Shown here piece after piece: positions 34,802-44,738 of a stretch of DNA of 64,000 nucleotides. Positions within the stretch are counted from its first letter, which is position 1. Every line of letters starts with the position of its first letter. Location: NCBI GenBank assembly GCA_002999035.1, contig CP027241.1, positions 2,928,195 through 2,992,194 of the forward strand, written 5' to 3'. This stretch comes from Lachnospiraceae bacterium oral taxon 500 (GTDB lineage Bacteria > Bacillota > Clostridia > Lachnospirales > Vallitaleaceae). The notes under the pieces were generated by a model. The model was not told the DNA's origin and searched no databases. It was given only the letters and a program-made list of their open reading frames with translations. The position numbers were made by a program, and so were the translations under genes.

Positions 34802-37800
34802 TATTCCTCTTTTTCCTCCAAATCGTTTTCAATCATCTTCACTGACACCTGCGTCGATACGCCTTTTTCCTGCATGGTAATGCCGTAAAGGGCATCGGCC
34901 GATTCCATCGTTCCTTTCCGATGGGTAATGACAATAAACTGCGTGTCTTTTGTCAATTTATGCAAATAAGTAGCAAACTTATAGACATTGGCATCATCAA
35001 GCGCCGCTTCAATCTCGTCCAAAATACAAAATGGCGACGGGCGCAGGCTTTGAATGGCAAAAAGCAGTGCAATCGCGGTAAAAGCCCGCTCCCCGCCGGA
35101 CAGAAGCATCATATTTTTCAGTTTCTTGCCCGGTGGCTGAACATGAATGGAAATGCCGCTTTCAAGGATATTTTCCTTTTCCGTCAGCGCCAAATAACCC
35201 TGCCCGCCGCCAAACAACTCCTGAAAGACCCGGGAAAATCTCTGATTGATTTCCTCAAACTCTCTGGCAAAGCGGTCCTGCATTTGCTGCTCCAAATCGG
35301 CAATCATCGCTTTCAGCTTGCCCTCAGCTTCCAAAATATCCGCTCGCTGACCGACATTAAAATCAAGCCGCTCCCTAACCTCCTGATATTCGGTAATAGC
35401 GGCAACATTAACATCTCCCAGCGCTTTCATCTCTTCCTTCAGCCGCTTCATATTGGATCTCAGCGCCGCATCGCTCCCCAAATCTGGTTGCTCCCACGGC
35501 TTGGCGGTCGAGTAAGTCAGCTCGTATTCCGTCCACATATAGTCAGCCTGCGCTTCTTTCTGCTCCTCGTATTTATCAATCTGCATGCCCAGCCGGATCT
35601 GCTCTTTTTCCAAAAGGCTGACCTCTTTGTAGTAATTCTCCTTATTGGCCTGCAGATTTTCTTTTTTGGCCTGAATCAGTGCCTTTTCATTTTTGAGCAG
35701 AACCCGCTTTTCCTCCGCATCTTTCTGGCCGCTTAAAAACTCAGCCAGCAAAAGCTTCTGCTCCTCTAAGGTCTGTTCTTTTTTCAACTTTTCCAAATCA
35801 ATCGCCGTCAGTTCCGCCGCCAGCTCCGCCCGCTTGATATCCGCTTCGCTGATGGTCTGCCGGATTGCCTGAACCCGTTCTTCACTGTGCGACAAACGCT
35901 CTTCCATCGCCGTGATTTGCAGCTTCACTTCCATGATATCTTCATTGACACAGTCTAAATCACTTTGCAGCATTTGCAGCGTTTCTTCCAGTTTTTCCTC
36001 GGCGGCAGTTTGCTCCTCGGCAGAAAGCACCTCCCCATTCTCGGCCTGCGCCCGCTTTGCTTCCGATAACTTTTGCAGCCGGGCTTTCAACTCGTCCGCT
36101 TCCTGCTGTAAACTATTCCGTTCCTCTGTTTGCTGATCCCGTTCCTTCTTTTTTTGCTCCAGCACCAAAATCAGCCGGTTCATTTCCAGATTAGCCGCCT
36201 GTTCTCGGGCGGTGATCGCCTCGCTCTCCTGCCGGCCGGCCTGCACTTTTTGCCGGCATCCTGCCAAAGCTGCCGCTGCCTGCGCCAGCTCCGTGTTTAG
36301 CTCGGCCAATTCCGCCTCCAACTTTAAAATATCATTTTTTCTGGAAAAAATCATACTTTTGGCATTTTTAAACTCACCGCCGCTGATACTGCCGCCCGGG
36401 CTTAAAATATCGCCCTCCAGAGTAATGATGCGCAGCCTTTGCTGATGTCTGGCCGCTAATTTTCTGGCATTTGGCAGTGTATCGGTCACAAATAGATTGC
36501 CCAGCAAGGACAATACAATGTTTTCATACCGCCGGTCGTATTTAACCAAATCGGCGGCAATGCCCAAATAGCCCGGCGCCGCTTCAATATCTTTCGCTCT
36601 GGCTCCGGTTACGGTGTTTAACGGCAGGAAGGTCGCCCGGCCAAACTTATTTTGCTTTAAAAATGCAATCGCATCTTCGGCATCCTGATCGGTTTGGGTG
36701 ATAATATTCTGCAAGCGATTTCCCAGAGCGGTTTCAATCGCCTTTTGGTATTTTTCTTCAACTTCAAGAATATCGGCAACCACCCCGATGGTTCCCGCTT
36801 CCTTGCGGTCAAGCACCTTTTTAACCGCCAGAAAATATCCCTCGTAATTGCTTTCCAAATCCATCAAAGCATTTTTACGCGATTCTTTTTCCCGGTAAGC
36901 CGTTTGCAGCTGCCGCTCTTTCTTCTCCAGTTCAGCCAGTTCCAGCTCCTGCTTCGCCGTCGTCTTGGCGGCAACGGTCTTAGCCTGCAAAAGTTCGTCC
37001 TGACGGCGGAGCAATTCTTCTTCCTGCTGCCGGCAGGCGGCAATCTCCCGCTCCAGCACGGCCGCTGTTCGATCTATCATCGTCTGCCGGGCCGCGACCG
37101 CCTCCTGCTGCTTACGGCTGCTCTCGCTTTCCGCTTCCAGCTGACGCAAGGCCGCTTCCCGCTCGGCTGTCTGCCGCACCCGGTTTAACTTCTGCTCCTG
37201 ATAAGCCAGCTTTTTCTGATTTTCCTGTTCCAGCTGCTCCTCTAATTCATTTTTAGTGACAGCAAAAGCAGCCGCTTCCTGCTGCCTTTCCTGTAAGGCC
37301 TGCCGCTCTTTTTCGTCCTGCCGCGCCAGCAGCACCAATTCTTTCTCCTGCTGGAGTTGGCGCTCGTAAAGCTCCTCCGTCCGGCTCTTTAAAGCGGTGT
37401 GATTGCTGGTCAAATAAGTCAGCCGCTCCTGATCAAGCCGAATCGCCGCACTCGCTCTTTCTGCATTCAGCTTTTGGTCATGCGCCAGTTCGCTGACTTC
37501 CTCATAGGCTCTTTCTTTCTCCCGAAGCTGCTCTGCAATTTCCTCATATTCCTTTTCCCGGCGCTCATAAACAGTTTTTCGTTCCTGTAAATCGGCCGAA
37601 ACAATTGCGTTTTTCTCGGTTAAAGCCTTTAAATTATCGGCAAAGCTGTCCATCAGCCGCAAAAAGCTGTTAATTTCATATTTTTTTAAATCATCGCGCA
37701 GGCGCAAATACTCCTTAGCTGTTACTGCCTGCTCACCCAAAGTTTTCTCCTGCTTTTCCAATTCCTCGATTAAATCGGACAGCCTGGCTAGGTCAAGCGT

Positions 37801-38352
37801 TTCTTCCTCTAATTTTTGCAGCGCCGCCGCTTTTCTTTCCTTAAACTTAACAATTCCGGCCGCTTCATCAAACAGCAGCCGCCGGTCTTCCGGTCTGGCC
37901 GATAAAATCCGTTCAATCTGCCCCTGCCCAATGATGGAATATCCTTCTTTGCCCACGCCGGTATCCAAAAAAAGGGCGTGAATATCCTTCAGCCGGCAGG
38001 AACTGCCGTTAATCATATAATCGCTGTCACCGGAACGATAGACCCGGCGGCTGACCTTAACCTCGCTGTAATCCACCGGTAAAACCTTGTCGCTGTTGTC
38101 AATCGTCAAATCCACCTGACAATAGCCCAGCGGTTTGCGTGTTTCCGTCCCGGCAAAGATGACATCCTGCATACTGCTGCCCCGCAGCTGCTTGGCGGAC
38201 TGCTCGCCCAGCACCCAGCGCACGGCATCGGCAATATTGCTTTTGCCGCTGCCGTTTGGCCCGACAATCGCGGTAATGCCATGTTCAAATTGAAAATGAA
38301 TCTTATTGGGAAACGACTTAAAGCCGTACAATTCCACTGATTTTAAATACAT
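34801..38352 (-). CDS. smc: SMC, chromosome condensation ATPase
   Basis: An 1183-residue protein of standard SMC layout: Walker [10 protein letters not shown] at 31-39, a long coiled coil, a hinge around 500-650 ([12 protein letters not shown] to [11 protein letters not shown]), a second coiled coil, and a C-terminal signature [15 protein letters not shown] with Walker [15 protein letters not shown]. It works with ScpAB to organise and segregate the chromosome. Its start overlaps the end of rnc by 10 bases. Confidence 0.98.
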   Translation of the reverse strand: MYLKSVELYGFKSFPNKIHFQFEHGITAIVGPNGSGKSNIADAVRWVLGEQSAKQLRGSSMQDVIFAGTETRKPLGYCQVDLTIDNSDKVLPVDYSEVKVSRRVYRSGDSDYMINGSSCRLKDIHALFLDTGVGKEGYSIIGQGQIERILSARPEDRRLLFDEAAGIVKFKERKAAALQKLEEETLDLARLSDLIEELEKQEKTLGEQAVTAKEYLRLRDDLKKYEINSFLRLMDSFADNLKALTEKNAIVSADLQERKTVYERREKEYEEIAEQLREKERAYEEVSELAHDQKLNAERASAAIRLDQERLTYLTSNHTALKSRTEELYERQLQQEKELVLLARQDEKERQALQERQQEAAAFAVTKNELEEQLEQENQKKLAYQEQKLNRVRQTAEREAALRQLEAESESSRKQQEAVAARQTMIDRTAAVLEREIAACRQQEEELLRRQDELLQAKTVAAKTTAKQELELAELEKKERQLQTAYREKESRKNALMDLESNYEGYFLAVKKVLDRKEAGTIGVVADILEVEEKYQKAIETALGNRLQNIITQTDQDAEDAIAFLKQNKFGRATFLPLNTVTGARAKDIEAAPGYLGIAADLVKYDRRYENIVLSLLGNLFVTDTLPNARKLAARHQQRLRIITLEGDILSPGGSISGGEFKNAKSMIFSRKNDILKLEAELAELNTELAQAAAALAGCRQKVQAGRQESEAITAREQAANLEMNRLILVLEQKKKERDQQTEERNSLQQEADELKARLQKLSEAKRAQAENGEVLSAEEQTAAEEKLEETLQMLQSDLDCVNEDIMEVKLQITAMEERLSHSEERVQAIRQTISEADIKRAELAAELTAIDLEKLKKEQTLEEQKLLLAEFLSGQKDAEEKRVLLKNEKALIQAKKENLQANKENYYKEVSLLEKEQIRLGMQIDKYEEQKEAQADYMWTEYELTYSTAKPWEQPDLGSDAALRSNMKRLKEEMKALGDVNVAAITEYQEVRERLDFNVGQRADILEAEGKLKAMIADLEQQMQDRFAREFEEINQRFSRVFQELFGGGQGYLALTEKENILESGISIHVQPPGKKLKNMMLLSGGERAFTAIALLFAIQSLRPSPFCILDEIEAALDDANVYKFATYLHKLTKDTQFIVITHRKGTMESADALYGITMQEKGVSTQVSVKMIENDLEEKEE

Positions 38353-39023
38353 CCGAGTTCCTCCATTGCTGCTTTGGCCGCCTGCTGCTGAGCGGCTTTC
38401 TTACTGCCTCCCGCTCCCCGGCCGAGCCGCTGACCATCATGCCAGACTTCCATCACAAACTCTTTCTTATGATCCGGCCCCTGCTCGCCGATAAGTTGAT
38501 AGCTTAACGGAATATCACTGGTCTTTTGAATTTTTTCCTGAAGCAGCGTTTTAAAATCAATAAAACTTTGTTCTCTTTTGCCTAAAAAATGCTTCTGCAA
38601 AAACTCCCTGGCAATTTCCAGTCCGCCGTCCAGATAAATCGCCCCCAGCAGCGCCTCCACCGCATCTGCCAGTACCGAGTTCCGCTCCCGGCCGCCGGTT
38701 GCTTCTTCGCCTTTGCCCAAGACCAAAAAATCTCCCAGCGCAATCGTCCGGGCAAAGTCAGCCAGCGAACTTTCACACACCATCGCAGCCCGCATCCGGG
38801 TCAGCTCCCCCTCGGGCAGGGCAGCGTACCTGTGGTACAAATAATCCGAAACAATAATCTCCAGCACCGCATCACCCAAAAACTCCAGCCGTTCATTGCT
38901 TTCCGTCTTTAAGAGCCGGCTTTCGTTGATATGTGAGCTGTGTGTTAAAGCTTGAATTAATAATTCCGGATAATGAAACTTATACGCAATTATTAATTCA
39001 AGCTTTTCTTTTGACTCAAACAT
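38343..39023 (-). CDS. rnc: RNase III
   Basis: A 226-residue protein with the RNase III signature NERLEFLGDAVLE at 43-55 (catalytic acidic residues in this block and near 120) and a C-terminal double-stranded-RNA-binding domain ending [19 protein letters not shown]. It cuts double-stranded RNA in rRNA and mRNA processing. The start was set at the ATG at 39023 behind AAAGGAG; the longer frame adds 35 residues that do not belong to the family. Confidence 0.96.
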   Translation of the reverse strand: MFESKEKLELIIAYKFHYPELLIQALTHSSHINESRLLKTESNERLEFLGDAVLEIIVSDYLYHRYAALPEGELTRMRAAMVCESSLADFARTIALGDFLVLGKGEEATGGRERNSVLADAVEALLGAIYLDGGLEIAREFLQKHFLGKREQSFIDFKTLLQEKIQKTSDIPLSYQLIGEQGPDHKKEFVMEVWHDGQRLGRGAGGSKKAAQQQAAKAAMEELGCI

Positions 39024-39143
39024 ATGCTCTCCTTTCTGCCTCCTGCGCCGGTCAAAATATCCGGCGCCGCAACCGCTTCTCTGCCGTAAAGTTCCCCGAA
39101 AGAGAAGGAAGGCAAGGGATCCTCTCATCTCTTGCCTTTTCGC

Positions 39144-39383
39144 TTATTCCTGTTCTTCTAATTTTGCTTTTAAAAGCTCAATTGCATCGCCGACCGTTTC
39201 AATCCCGTCTGCCACTTCTTCTTCCAGTTCAACATCGAACTCCGATTCGGCACTGAGAATGATTTGCGCCAAGTCCAGCGAATCAATCCCCAAATCATCC
39301 ACAAAGTGCATATCCGGTTCCAGCTGGTCAGCATCATAATTGGTAAACTCAGCAATAATCTCCAGTAACTTCCGTTCGTCCAT
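39144..39383 (-). CDS. acpP: Acyl carrier protein
   Basis: A 79-residue acidic protein with the 4'-phosphopantetheine site Ser35 in LGIDSLDLAQ. It carries acyl chains in fatty-acid synthesis. ATG at 39383 follows AAAGGAGG. It overlaps the 3' end of plsX by 35 bases, so the two are translationally linked. A longer frame seen upstream is plsX sequence read out of frame. Confidence 0.96.
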   Translation of the reverse strand: MDERKLLEIIAEFTNYDADQLEPDMHFVDDLGIDSLDLAQIILSAESEFDVELEEEVADGIETVGDAIELLKAKLEEQE

Positions 39384-40407
39384 CTTGTCCTCCTTTAACG
39401 TCCTTTTCTTCCTGCAATAATCTTTTAATCCGGCCGGTAATATCCGCTTCCCAGAAACGGCTGCACTGGTCAATCGCGCTTTTAAACGCAACCGCGTCCG
39501 AACTGCCGTGTGCCTTGACAACCAAAGCTTCTAAACCTAAGAGCGGCGCTCCGCCGTATTTTTTATAATCAAAATCCGCCGCCATTTTTTTTAACGGCTT
39601 CTTAATCAATAAACCGCCCAGCTTACTGAGTACACCACTCATCACTGCCGCTTTCATTCCCGAAAAAATCATACCGGACAGTCCCTCGGCGTATTTTAAA
39701 ATCATATTTCCGACAAAACCGTCGCAAACCGCCACGTCATAATCGCCGGAATGAATCTCCCTCGCTTCAATATTGCCGACAAAGCCCAATGTTTTATCGG
39801 CCGCCAGAAGCTGATAAGCTTCTTTGGTCAGCTGCGAACCTTTATGCTCCTCCGCGCCGTTATTGATCAGACCCACCCGCACATTGGCTTTGGAAAAAGT
39901 CCCCTGATAATAAGCCTTGCCCAAGATAGCAAACTGATGCAGATATTCCGGCTTGGAATCCACATTGGCACCGATATCCAAAAGCAAAATCGGGTCTTTT
40001 TTGGTAGGAAAAAAGATAGCCAGTGCTGGTCTTTTAATCCCTTTGATTCGACCGATAATCAGCGTGCCGCCGGTTAGAACCGCGCCGGTACTGCCCGCCG
40101 AAATCAAGGCATCGGCTTTGCCCTCTTTGACAAAATAAAGCGCCTTAACCAGCGAGGATTCCTTTTTGCTGCGAATGGCTGCCGTCGGTGATTCATTATT
40201 GGAGATAACTTCAGCCGCCGCCACGATATGCAGTCGCCCGGCATCATAACTTTTACCGGCCAGAGCCGCCTGAATCTCGTTCTCCCGGCCAAAGACCGTC
40301 AGTTCCAAATCCGCCCTTTCCTGCAGCGCTGCTGTCGCCGCTGCCATTACCGCCTGCGGCCCTAAGTCGCCGCCCATGGCATCAATCGCAATCCTTATTT
40401 TACTCAT
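39349..40407 (-). CDS. plsX: PlsX, acyl-ACP:phosphate acyltransferase
   Basis: A 352-residue protein with the PlsX N-terminus KIRIAIDAMGGDLGP, STGAVLTGG, and IGANVDSKPEYLHQFA. It makes acyl-phosphate for phospholipid synthesis. Start set at the ATG at 40407 behind GGGGGTG. The C-terminus carries about 15 extra residues overlapping acpP. In relatives rpmF lies directly upstream; here rpmF is about 7.7 kb away and another block intervenes. Confidence 0.96.
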   Translation of the reverse strand: MSKIRIAIDAMGGDLGPQAVMAAATAALQERADLELTVFGRENEIQAALAGKSYDAGRLHIVAAAEVISNNESPTAAIRSKKESSLVKALYFVKEGKADALISAGSTGAVLTGGTLIIGRIKGIKRPALAIFFPTKKDPILLLDIGANVDSKPEYLHQFAILGKAYYQGTFSKANVRVGLINNGAEEHKGSQLTKEAYQLLAADKTLGFVGNIEAREIHSGDYDVAVCDGFVGNMILKYAEGLSGMIFSGMKAAVMSGVLSKLGGLLIKKPLKKMAADFDYKKYGGAPLLGLEALVVKAHGSSDAVAFKSAIDQCSRFWEADITGRIKRLLQEEKDVKGGQDGRTEVTGDYC

Positions 40408-40780
40408 TTTCACCCCCTGCAAACGCTGCTTTTGGGATACGGCAATCCAGCGCCGTTTTCCTGATATCATCGGTCATCTTTCTCTCTCAAAGCACTCTCT
40501 GCTCCTGCCACGCACGTGGTTTTTCTGCGCACTGCCAATCAAATATATTACAGTTCAAGCAAATCACCCGTTCTTCCCAGCGTAGGAAAGTTGACCCATT
40601 TACTATACAATCTTTTTTTCAAAAAAGCAATACTTTTTTTGTTTTTATTGATAGACTATAAATGGTAAAATGTGGAATTTTATTTTCAAAAAGTGCGAAA
40701 AAATGTGTAAAATGCCTCTCGAAAATGCGGAAAAATGTGTAAATTCAATTTTGTTTTTTAGGAAAAACGTGAAAACAACC
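40408..40780. other. Intergenic region between plsX and the DUF4143 gene
   Basis: No gene. It contains a short inverted repeat (CCACG/CGTGG near 40508-40519), repeat-family words ACAGTTCA (40550-40557) and TTCCCAGCG (40574-40582), then an AT-rich stretch (40610-40780) with repeated AAAATGTG(G/T) words near 40666, 40703 and 40733. No clear plsX promoter was found on the minus strand. Confidence 0.5.
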
Positions 40781-40809
40781 TTGTAATAAGGATTGAATTG
40801 TGATATGAT
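40781..40809 (+). promoter_or_regulatory. Promoter of the DUF4143 ATPase gene
   Basis: -35 TTGTAA (40781-40786), 17-bp spacer, -10 TATGAT (40804-40809), about 45 nt before the TTG start. Confidence 0.5.
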
Positions 40810-40854
40810 AAAATCGTTCTTTACCACTCCACCGCTAGCTAAAGGAGGTTAATT

Positions 40855-42162
40855 TTGGAACGAAATATTTTTCAGGATTTAATCCGCTGGAAACAAGACC
40901 CACACCGCAAACCACTCATTCTTAAAGGCGCACGCCAAACCGGAAAAACATGGCTGATGTTGGAATTTGGAAAACGGTATTACCGGGATTTTGCCTATTT
41001 CAATTTTGACGAAGGCCCCGGTCTTTTTTCTATTTTTGAAACAAACAAAGACCCCTTTCGTTTGATTGAACTGCTCGGCCTTTTGACCGGAAAAAAAGTT
41101 CGGCCGCAGGAAACTTTGATTATTTTTGATGAAATTCAAGAATGTTCTTCTGCCTTAAACGCTCTGAAATATTTCAAAGAAAGAGCACCGGAATACCATA
41201 TTATTTCCGCCGGAAGTTTGCTTGGCGCCCTGTTGGCACAGCCAAAGTCTTATCCTGTCGGCATGGTCAACTTATTGGAACTGTACCCTATGTATTTTGA
41301 TGAATTTTTAGCAGCTGCCAATCCTGTGCTTTTTCAATACTACGCCGGAATCGAAAAAGACACCGTCATTGAGCAGGTTTTTCATCAAAAATTATTGGAA
41401 GCATATCAATATTATTTAATTATTGGCGGTATGCCGGAAGCTATCAATACTTGGCTGACCACTAAAGATTATCAAAAAGTCAGTCAGGTTCAAAAAGATT
41501 TGCTGGCTGTTTATGAAAACGATTTTGCCAAACATAACGGTAAAATTAACAGCGGACGCTTGCTGCTTGTTTTCCGGAGTATTGTTTCGCAATTAGCCAA
41601 GCCAAACGAAAAATTTATTTATGGCAGTCTGCGCCCAGGTGCCAGAGCCAGAGAATTTGAAGAAGCTATCGAATGGCTGGTTTCTGCCGGTATGGTCAAT
41701 CGAATTTGCAATGTTTCCAAACCGGAACATCCTCTGGCCGCCTTTGAACAGCTTGAGCATTTTAAGCTTTTTCTGTTTGATACCGCTTTGCTCAAGCAAA
41801 TGGCCGGACTAAACAATTCTTTTCTTTTGCTGAACTCTGCTTATCAGTTTAAAGGACAATTAACCGAAAACTATGTGCTGCAGCAATTAACCGGACAATT
41901 CCCAGTCCGCCCTCGTTATTTTCACACCAAACAAGGAGAGATTGATTTTCTCTTGCAGCATAATGAGCTTATTATTCCGCTCGAAGTAAAAGCCGGCGAG
42001 CAAAAATCTGCCGCCAGCTTTAAAAACTATGTCAAACACCGCCAACCGCCGGTTGCCGTCCGCTTATCGCAAATGGGCTATCAACGCAGCGGCCAAATTT
42101 GGAATATTCCCCTTTATCTGGTGCCGAAGCTGCACCGGCTTTTACCGGCTGCCGACTCCTAA
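40855..42162 (+). CDS. AAA_14/DUF4143 ATPase
   Basis: A 435-residue protein: AAA module with Walker A GARQTGKT at 25-32 and Walker B LIIFDEIQE, then the DUF4143 domain with a PD-(D/E)XK-like end (GEIDFLLQHN...LEVKAGE). Such ATPases are common accessory genes; their substrate is unknown, and some act as antitoxin-like or DNA-directed proteins. The start is TTG at 40855, placed by a strong GGAGG. It is the first plus-strand gene of the window and its end overlaps the convergent amylase gene by 21 bp. Confidence 0.9.
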   Translation: MERNIFQDLIRWKQDPHRKPLILKGARQTGKTWLMLEFGKRYYRDFAYFNFDEGPGLFSIFETNKDPFRLIELLGLLTGKKVRPQETLIIFDEIQECSSALNALKYFKERAPEYHIISAGSLLGALLAQPKSYPVGMVNLLELYPMYFDEFLAAANPVLFQYYAGIEKDTVIEQVFHQKLLEAYQYYLIIGGMPEAINTWLTTKDYQKVSQVQKDLLAVYENDFAKHNGKINSGRLLLVFRSIVSQLAKPNEKFIYGSLRPGARAREFEEAIEWLVSAGMVNRICNVSKPEHPLAAFEQLEHFKLFLFDTALLKQMAGLNNSFLLLNSAYQFKGQLTENYVLQQLTGQFPVRPRYFHTKQGEIDFLLQHNELIIPLEVKAGEQKSAASFKNYVKHRQPPVAVRLSQMGYQRSGQIWNIPLYLVPKLHRLLPAADS

Positions 42163-43872
42163 AACCGCAATGCCGTAGGCCGGCAGCATCAGCTTTTGCT
42201 CCTGCCAAACTGGCATTTCCTCCGCTTTCACCGTTAAAAAGCCAAGCAGCGTTTTGTCCTGCCAATTTTCCGCTGAAAAATCAATGGTTTTGGCTTCGGC
42301 CGAAAGATTATACACCAGTATCAGCGTCTGCTCCTGCCATGTTTTTTCCACGCAGGCAACGTCCTGATCCGAATAGGCCGCCAGCACTTTGACTTTGCCG
42401 CGGGCAATCGCCGGCAGTTCTTGCCTTAAATGCAGGGCTTTTTGATAATAGCGAAGAAGCGACTCGCCATCCTGCTCCTGTACGCTAACCGGTGCTGCCG
42501 TCTGCTCAAAGCTGTCGGCGTCCGCCGGATTTCGCGTCAGGCCGCGGCCGGTTTCATCCCAGAGCATGGCCGTCCGCTTATTTTCATCCTTGGTTCCTTG
42601 GCTAATCAGTCCAATCTCCTCGCCATAGTAGGTAAAACTGACGCCGGTCATGGTCAGGTACATTCCAGCCGCCGCTTTCATTTTGGCGACATCACCCTTA
42701 AAATAATTGGCCGCCCGAACATTATCATGATTGGCAATAAATAAAGCATCCCGATAGTTCGGATTTTTCGGAGCAAAACTCTGTTCCAGCTTTGCCATCG
42801 CCTCCGCAAAAGATTTGGCAGTATGCCGATCGGCCTTAGCCTTGCGGTTTAGCACCTGCGCAATTTTCCCCTCACCGGTCGCCAGAGCAAAGTTGAAAAA
42901 CGACGGCAAACCGCTGGCGTAGTATTCAGCAATCTCCGACAAATCCGACCAAGCCTCACCAACCAGATACACATCCGCCTTTTTGCTCTGCGCGGTTTGT
43001 TCCAGCCAGGTTAAAAACTCAATATTTTTTTGCGTCCGGCCGCTGAAATATTCTTTCACCGCATCCAGTCGAAATCCGGAAACACCTTTTTCCAGCCAAA
43101 AATCCATGATTTTTTCAATCTCGGCCCTGACTTCCGGCTGATCCAGCGCTAAATCCGGCATTTCTCCCCAAAACACCCCCTCGTAATACCAGTCCGAGCC
43201 GGAAAGAGGGTGATAGGATTTTCCCCTGGCAGCATCTTTCGTAAAAGTATAATAATTCACATAGGGACAATCCGCCGGATTCGGCTCCGCCTCAGGCGAG
43301 AGCCCTCGCAAATATTCCGCTGCCGCCGTAAACCAAGGGTGATCATCCGCCGTGTGATTGACAACCAGATCCAGAATCAAGGCAATATTCCGTTCCTGAC
43401 AGGCAGCGAGCAGAGCTTCCATATCAGCCATACTGCCGTAAGCCGGATCAATCCCGTAATAATCCTTGACGTCATATTTATGATAAGTATCCGACGGATG
43501 CACCGGCATCAGCCAAATTCCGGTAAATCCCATATCGGCGATATAGTCGAGTTTTTCCCGCACACCGTTTAAATCACCGCTTCCGTCGCCGTCACTGTCA
43601 TAAAAAGAAGCAACAAAAACTTCATAATAATTCCGATAGTCGTCCTCCACTTCTTGAATCGACATGGTTTTTTCCGCACCAATCACGGGGAGTTTAGTTT
43701 TGGCCTCTTTCCCTGACGGTACTTCCGTTTTCGCAGTTTCCGTTTTCTCTAAATTTTCCGCATTTTCTGTGCCGCTCTTTTCCCCGTTTACAGCATCAGC
43801 CTGCGGATTCGCAGGCTGACAGGCAGTAAGCAGTATTAAGAGCAAGCCAATTATCACTTGCTTTTTCATCAT
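42142..43872 (-). CDS. Secreted alpha-amylase-family (GH13) lipoprotein
   Basis: A 576-residue protein with a lipoprotein signal (LLILLTAC, Cys18), a disordered Glu/Lys/Thr-rich linker to about residue 70, and a GH13 barrel: DLVVNHT at 168-174, nucleophile Asp270 in GFRLDAVKE, acid/base Glu306 in LVGEAW, and His382-Asp383 in ANHDN. It should cut starch or maltodextrin at the cell surface. It is the last gene after the binding protein, malF and malG, and overlaps malG by 4 bases. Confidence 0.92.
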   Translation of the reverse strand: MMKKQVIIGLLLILLTACQPANPQADAVNGEKSGTENAENLEKTETAKTEVPSGKEAKTKLPVIGAEKTMSIQEVEDDYRNYYEVFVASFYDSDGDGSGDLNGVREKLDYIADMGFTGIWLMPVHPSDTYHKYDVKDYYGIDPAYGSMADMEALLAACQERNIALILDLVVNHTADDHPWFTAAAEYLRGLSPEAEPNPADCPYVNYYTFTKDAARGKSYHPLSGSDWYYEGVFWGEMPDLALDQPEVRAEIEKIMDFWLEKGVSGFRLDAVKEYFSGRTQKNIEFLTWLEQTAQSKKADVYLVGEAWSDLSEIAEYYASGLPSFFNFALATGEGKIAQVLNRKAKADRHTAKSFAEAMAKLEQSFAPKNPNYRDALFIANHDNVRAANYFKGDVAKMKAAAGMYLTMTGVSFTYYGEEIGLISQGTKDENKRTAMLWDETGRGLTRNPADADSFEQTAAPVSVQEQDGESLLRYYQKALHLRQELPAIARGKVKVLAAYSDQDVACVEKTWQEQTLILVYNLSAEAKTIDFSAENWQDKTLLGFLTVKAEEMPVWQEQKLMLPAYGIAVLGVGSR

Positions 43873-44738
43873 CCCTTAACCGCCCCCGACATGCCTTCGG
43901 CATAAAAGCTTTGCAGATAAAGGAACAAGGCGGCAATCGGAATGGAGATACAAACCGCACCAGCCGCAAAGGGCGCATACCAGTTGATGATATTTTCCTT
44001 GGTCAGCATGGTATAAAGTCCAACCGCTACCGTGTAGTAGTCCTGACTCGGCCCGATAATGACCTTGGCAAAAACGAAATCCAGCCACGGCGCCATAAAA
44101 GCACTGAGCAGTGTATACACCACAATCGGTTTAGACAGCGGAATCGTCACTTTGGTAAAGATTTGCCATTTGGTGGCACCGTCAATCATCGCCGCTTCAT
44201 CCAGCGCTTTGGGAATCGTATCAAAAAATCCCTTGGAAATGTAAAAGCCCAAGCCGGCCGTTCCGGAATATGCCATCACCAAGGCCAAGTAAATCCGCGG
44301 CCCTTCCGTCAGTCCAAGCGCTTTTAAAATATAGTAAACCGCTATCATCGAGAAAAATCCCGGGAACATTCCCAGTACCAGTGCGATGTTCAAAAACGGC
44401 CGCCGCAGCTTAAAGCGCAGGCGCGACATACCGTAGGACACCGCCAGCACAAAAAAGGTTGATACCAGACAGGAAAACACCGACACAATCAGCGTGTTGA
44501 CAAACCATCTGGGAAAATTGAAAACATCGGTTTCAAAAAACAGCTTTTGGTAATTGGCCAAGGTATAGGCGCTTGGCCAAAACGAGTCGATATACTGTCC
44601 CTTTTGCACCCGGAAGGACAAAAGCACAATCCAGAACACCGGAAAAAGCCAAACAATCGACAATAATGTTAAAAAGATATGCACCACCGCATCGGTAATT
44701 CTCTGTTTGGTTTTGGCAGAGCCTTGCTTTTCTCTCAT
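43869..44738 (-). CDS. MalG-type sugar ABC permease
   Basis: A 289-residue membrane protein with six predicted helices and the EAA loop EAAMIDGATKWQIFTKVTIPL, where the ATPase docks. It pairs with the MalF-like protein in a maltose/maltodextrin importer. No ATPase gene is nearby, so a shared MsmK/MalK-type subunit encoded elsewhere is likely. It overlaps both neighbours by 4 bases. Confidence 0.93.
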   Translation of the reverse strand: MREKQGSAKTKQRITDAVVHIFLTLLSIVWLFPVFWIVLLSFRVQKGQYIDSFWPSAYTLANYQKLFFETDVFNFPRWFVNTLIVSVFSCLVSTFFVLAVSYGMSRLRFKLRRPFLNIALVLGMFPGFFSMIAVYYILKALGLTEGPRIYLALVMAYSGTAGLGFYISKGFFDTIPKALDEAAMIDGATKWQIFTKVTIPLSKPIVVYTLLSAFMAPWLDFVFAKVIIGPSQDYYTVAVGLYTMLTKENIINWYAPFAAGAVCISIPIAALFLYLQSFYAEGMSGAVKG

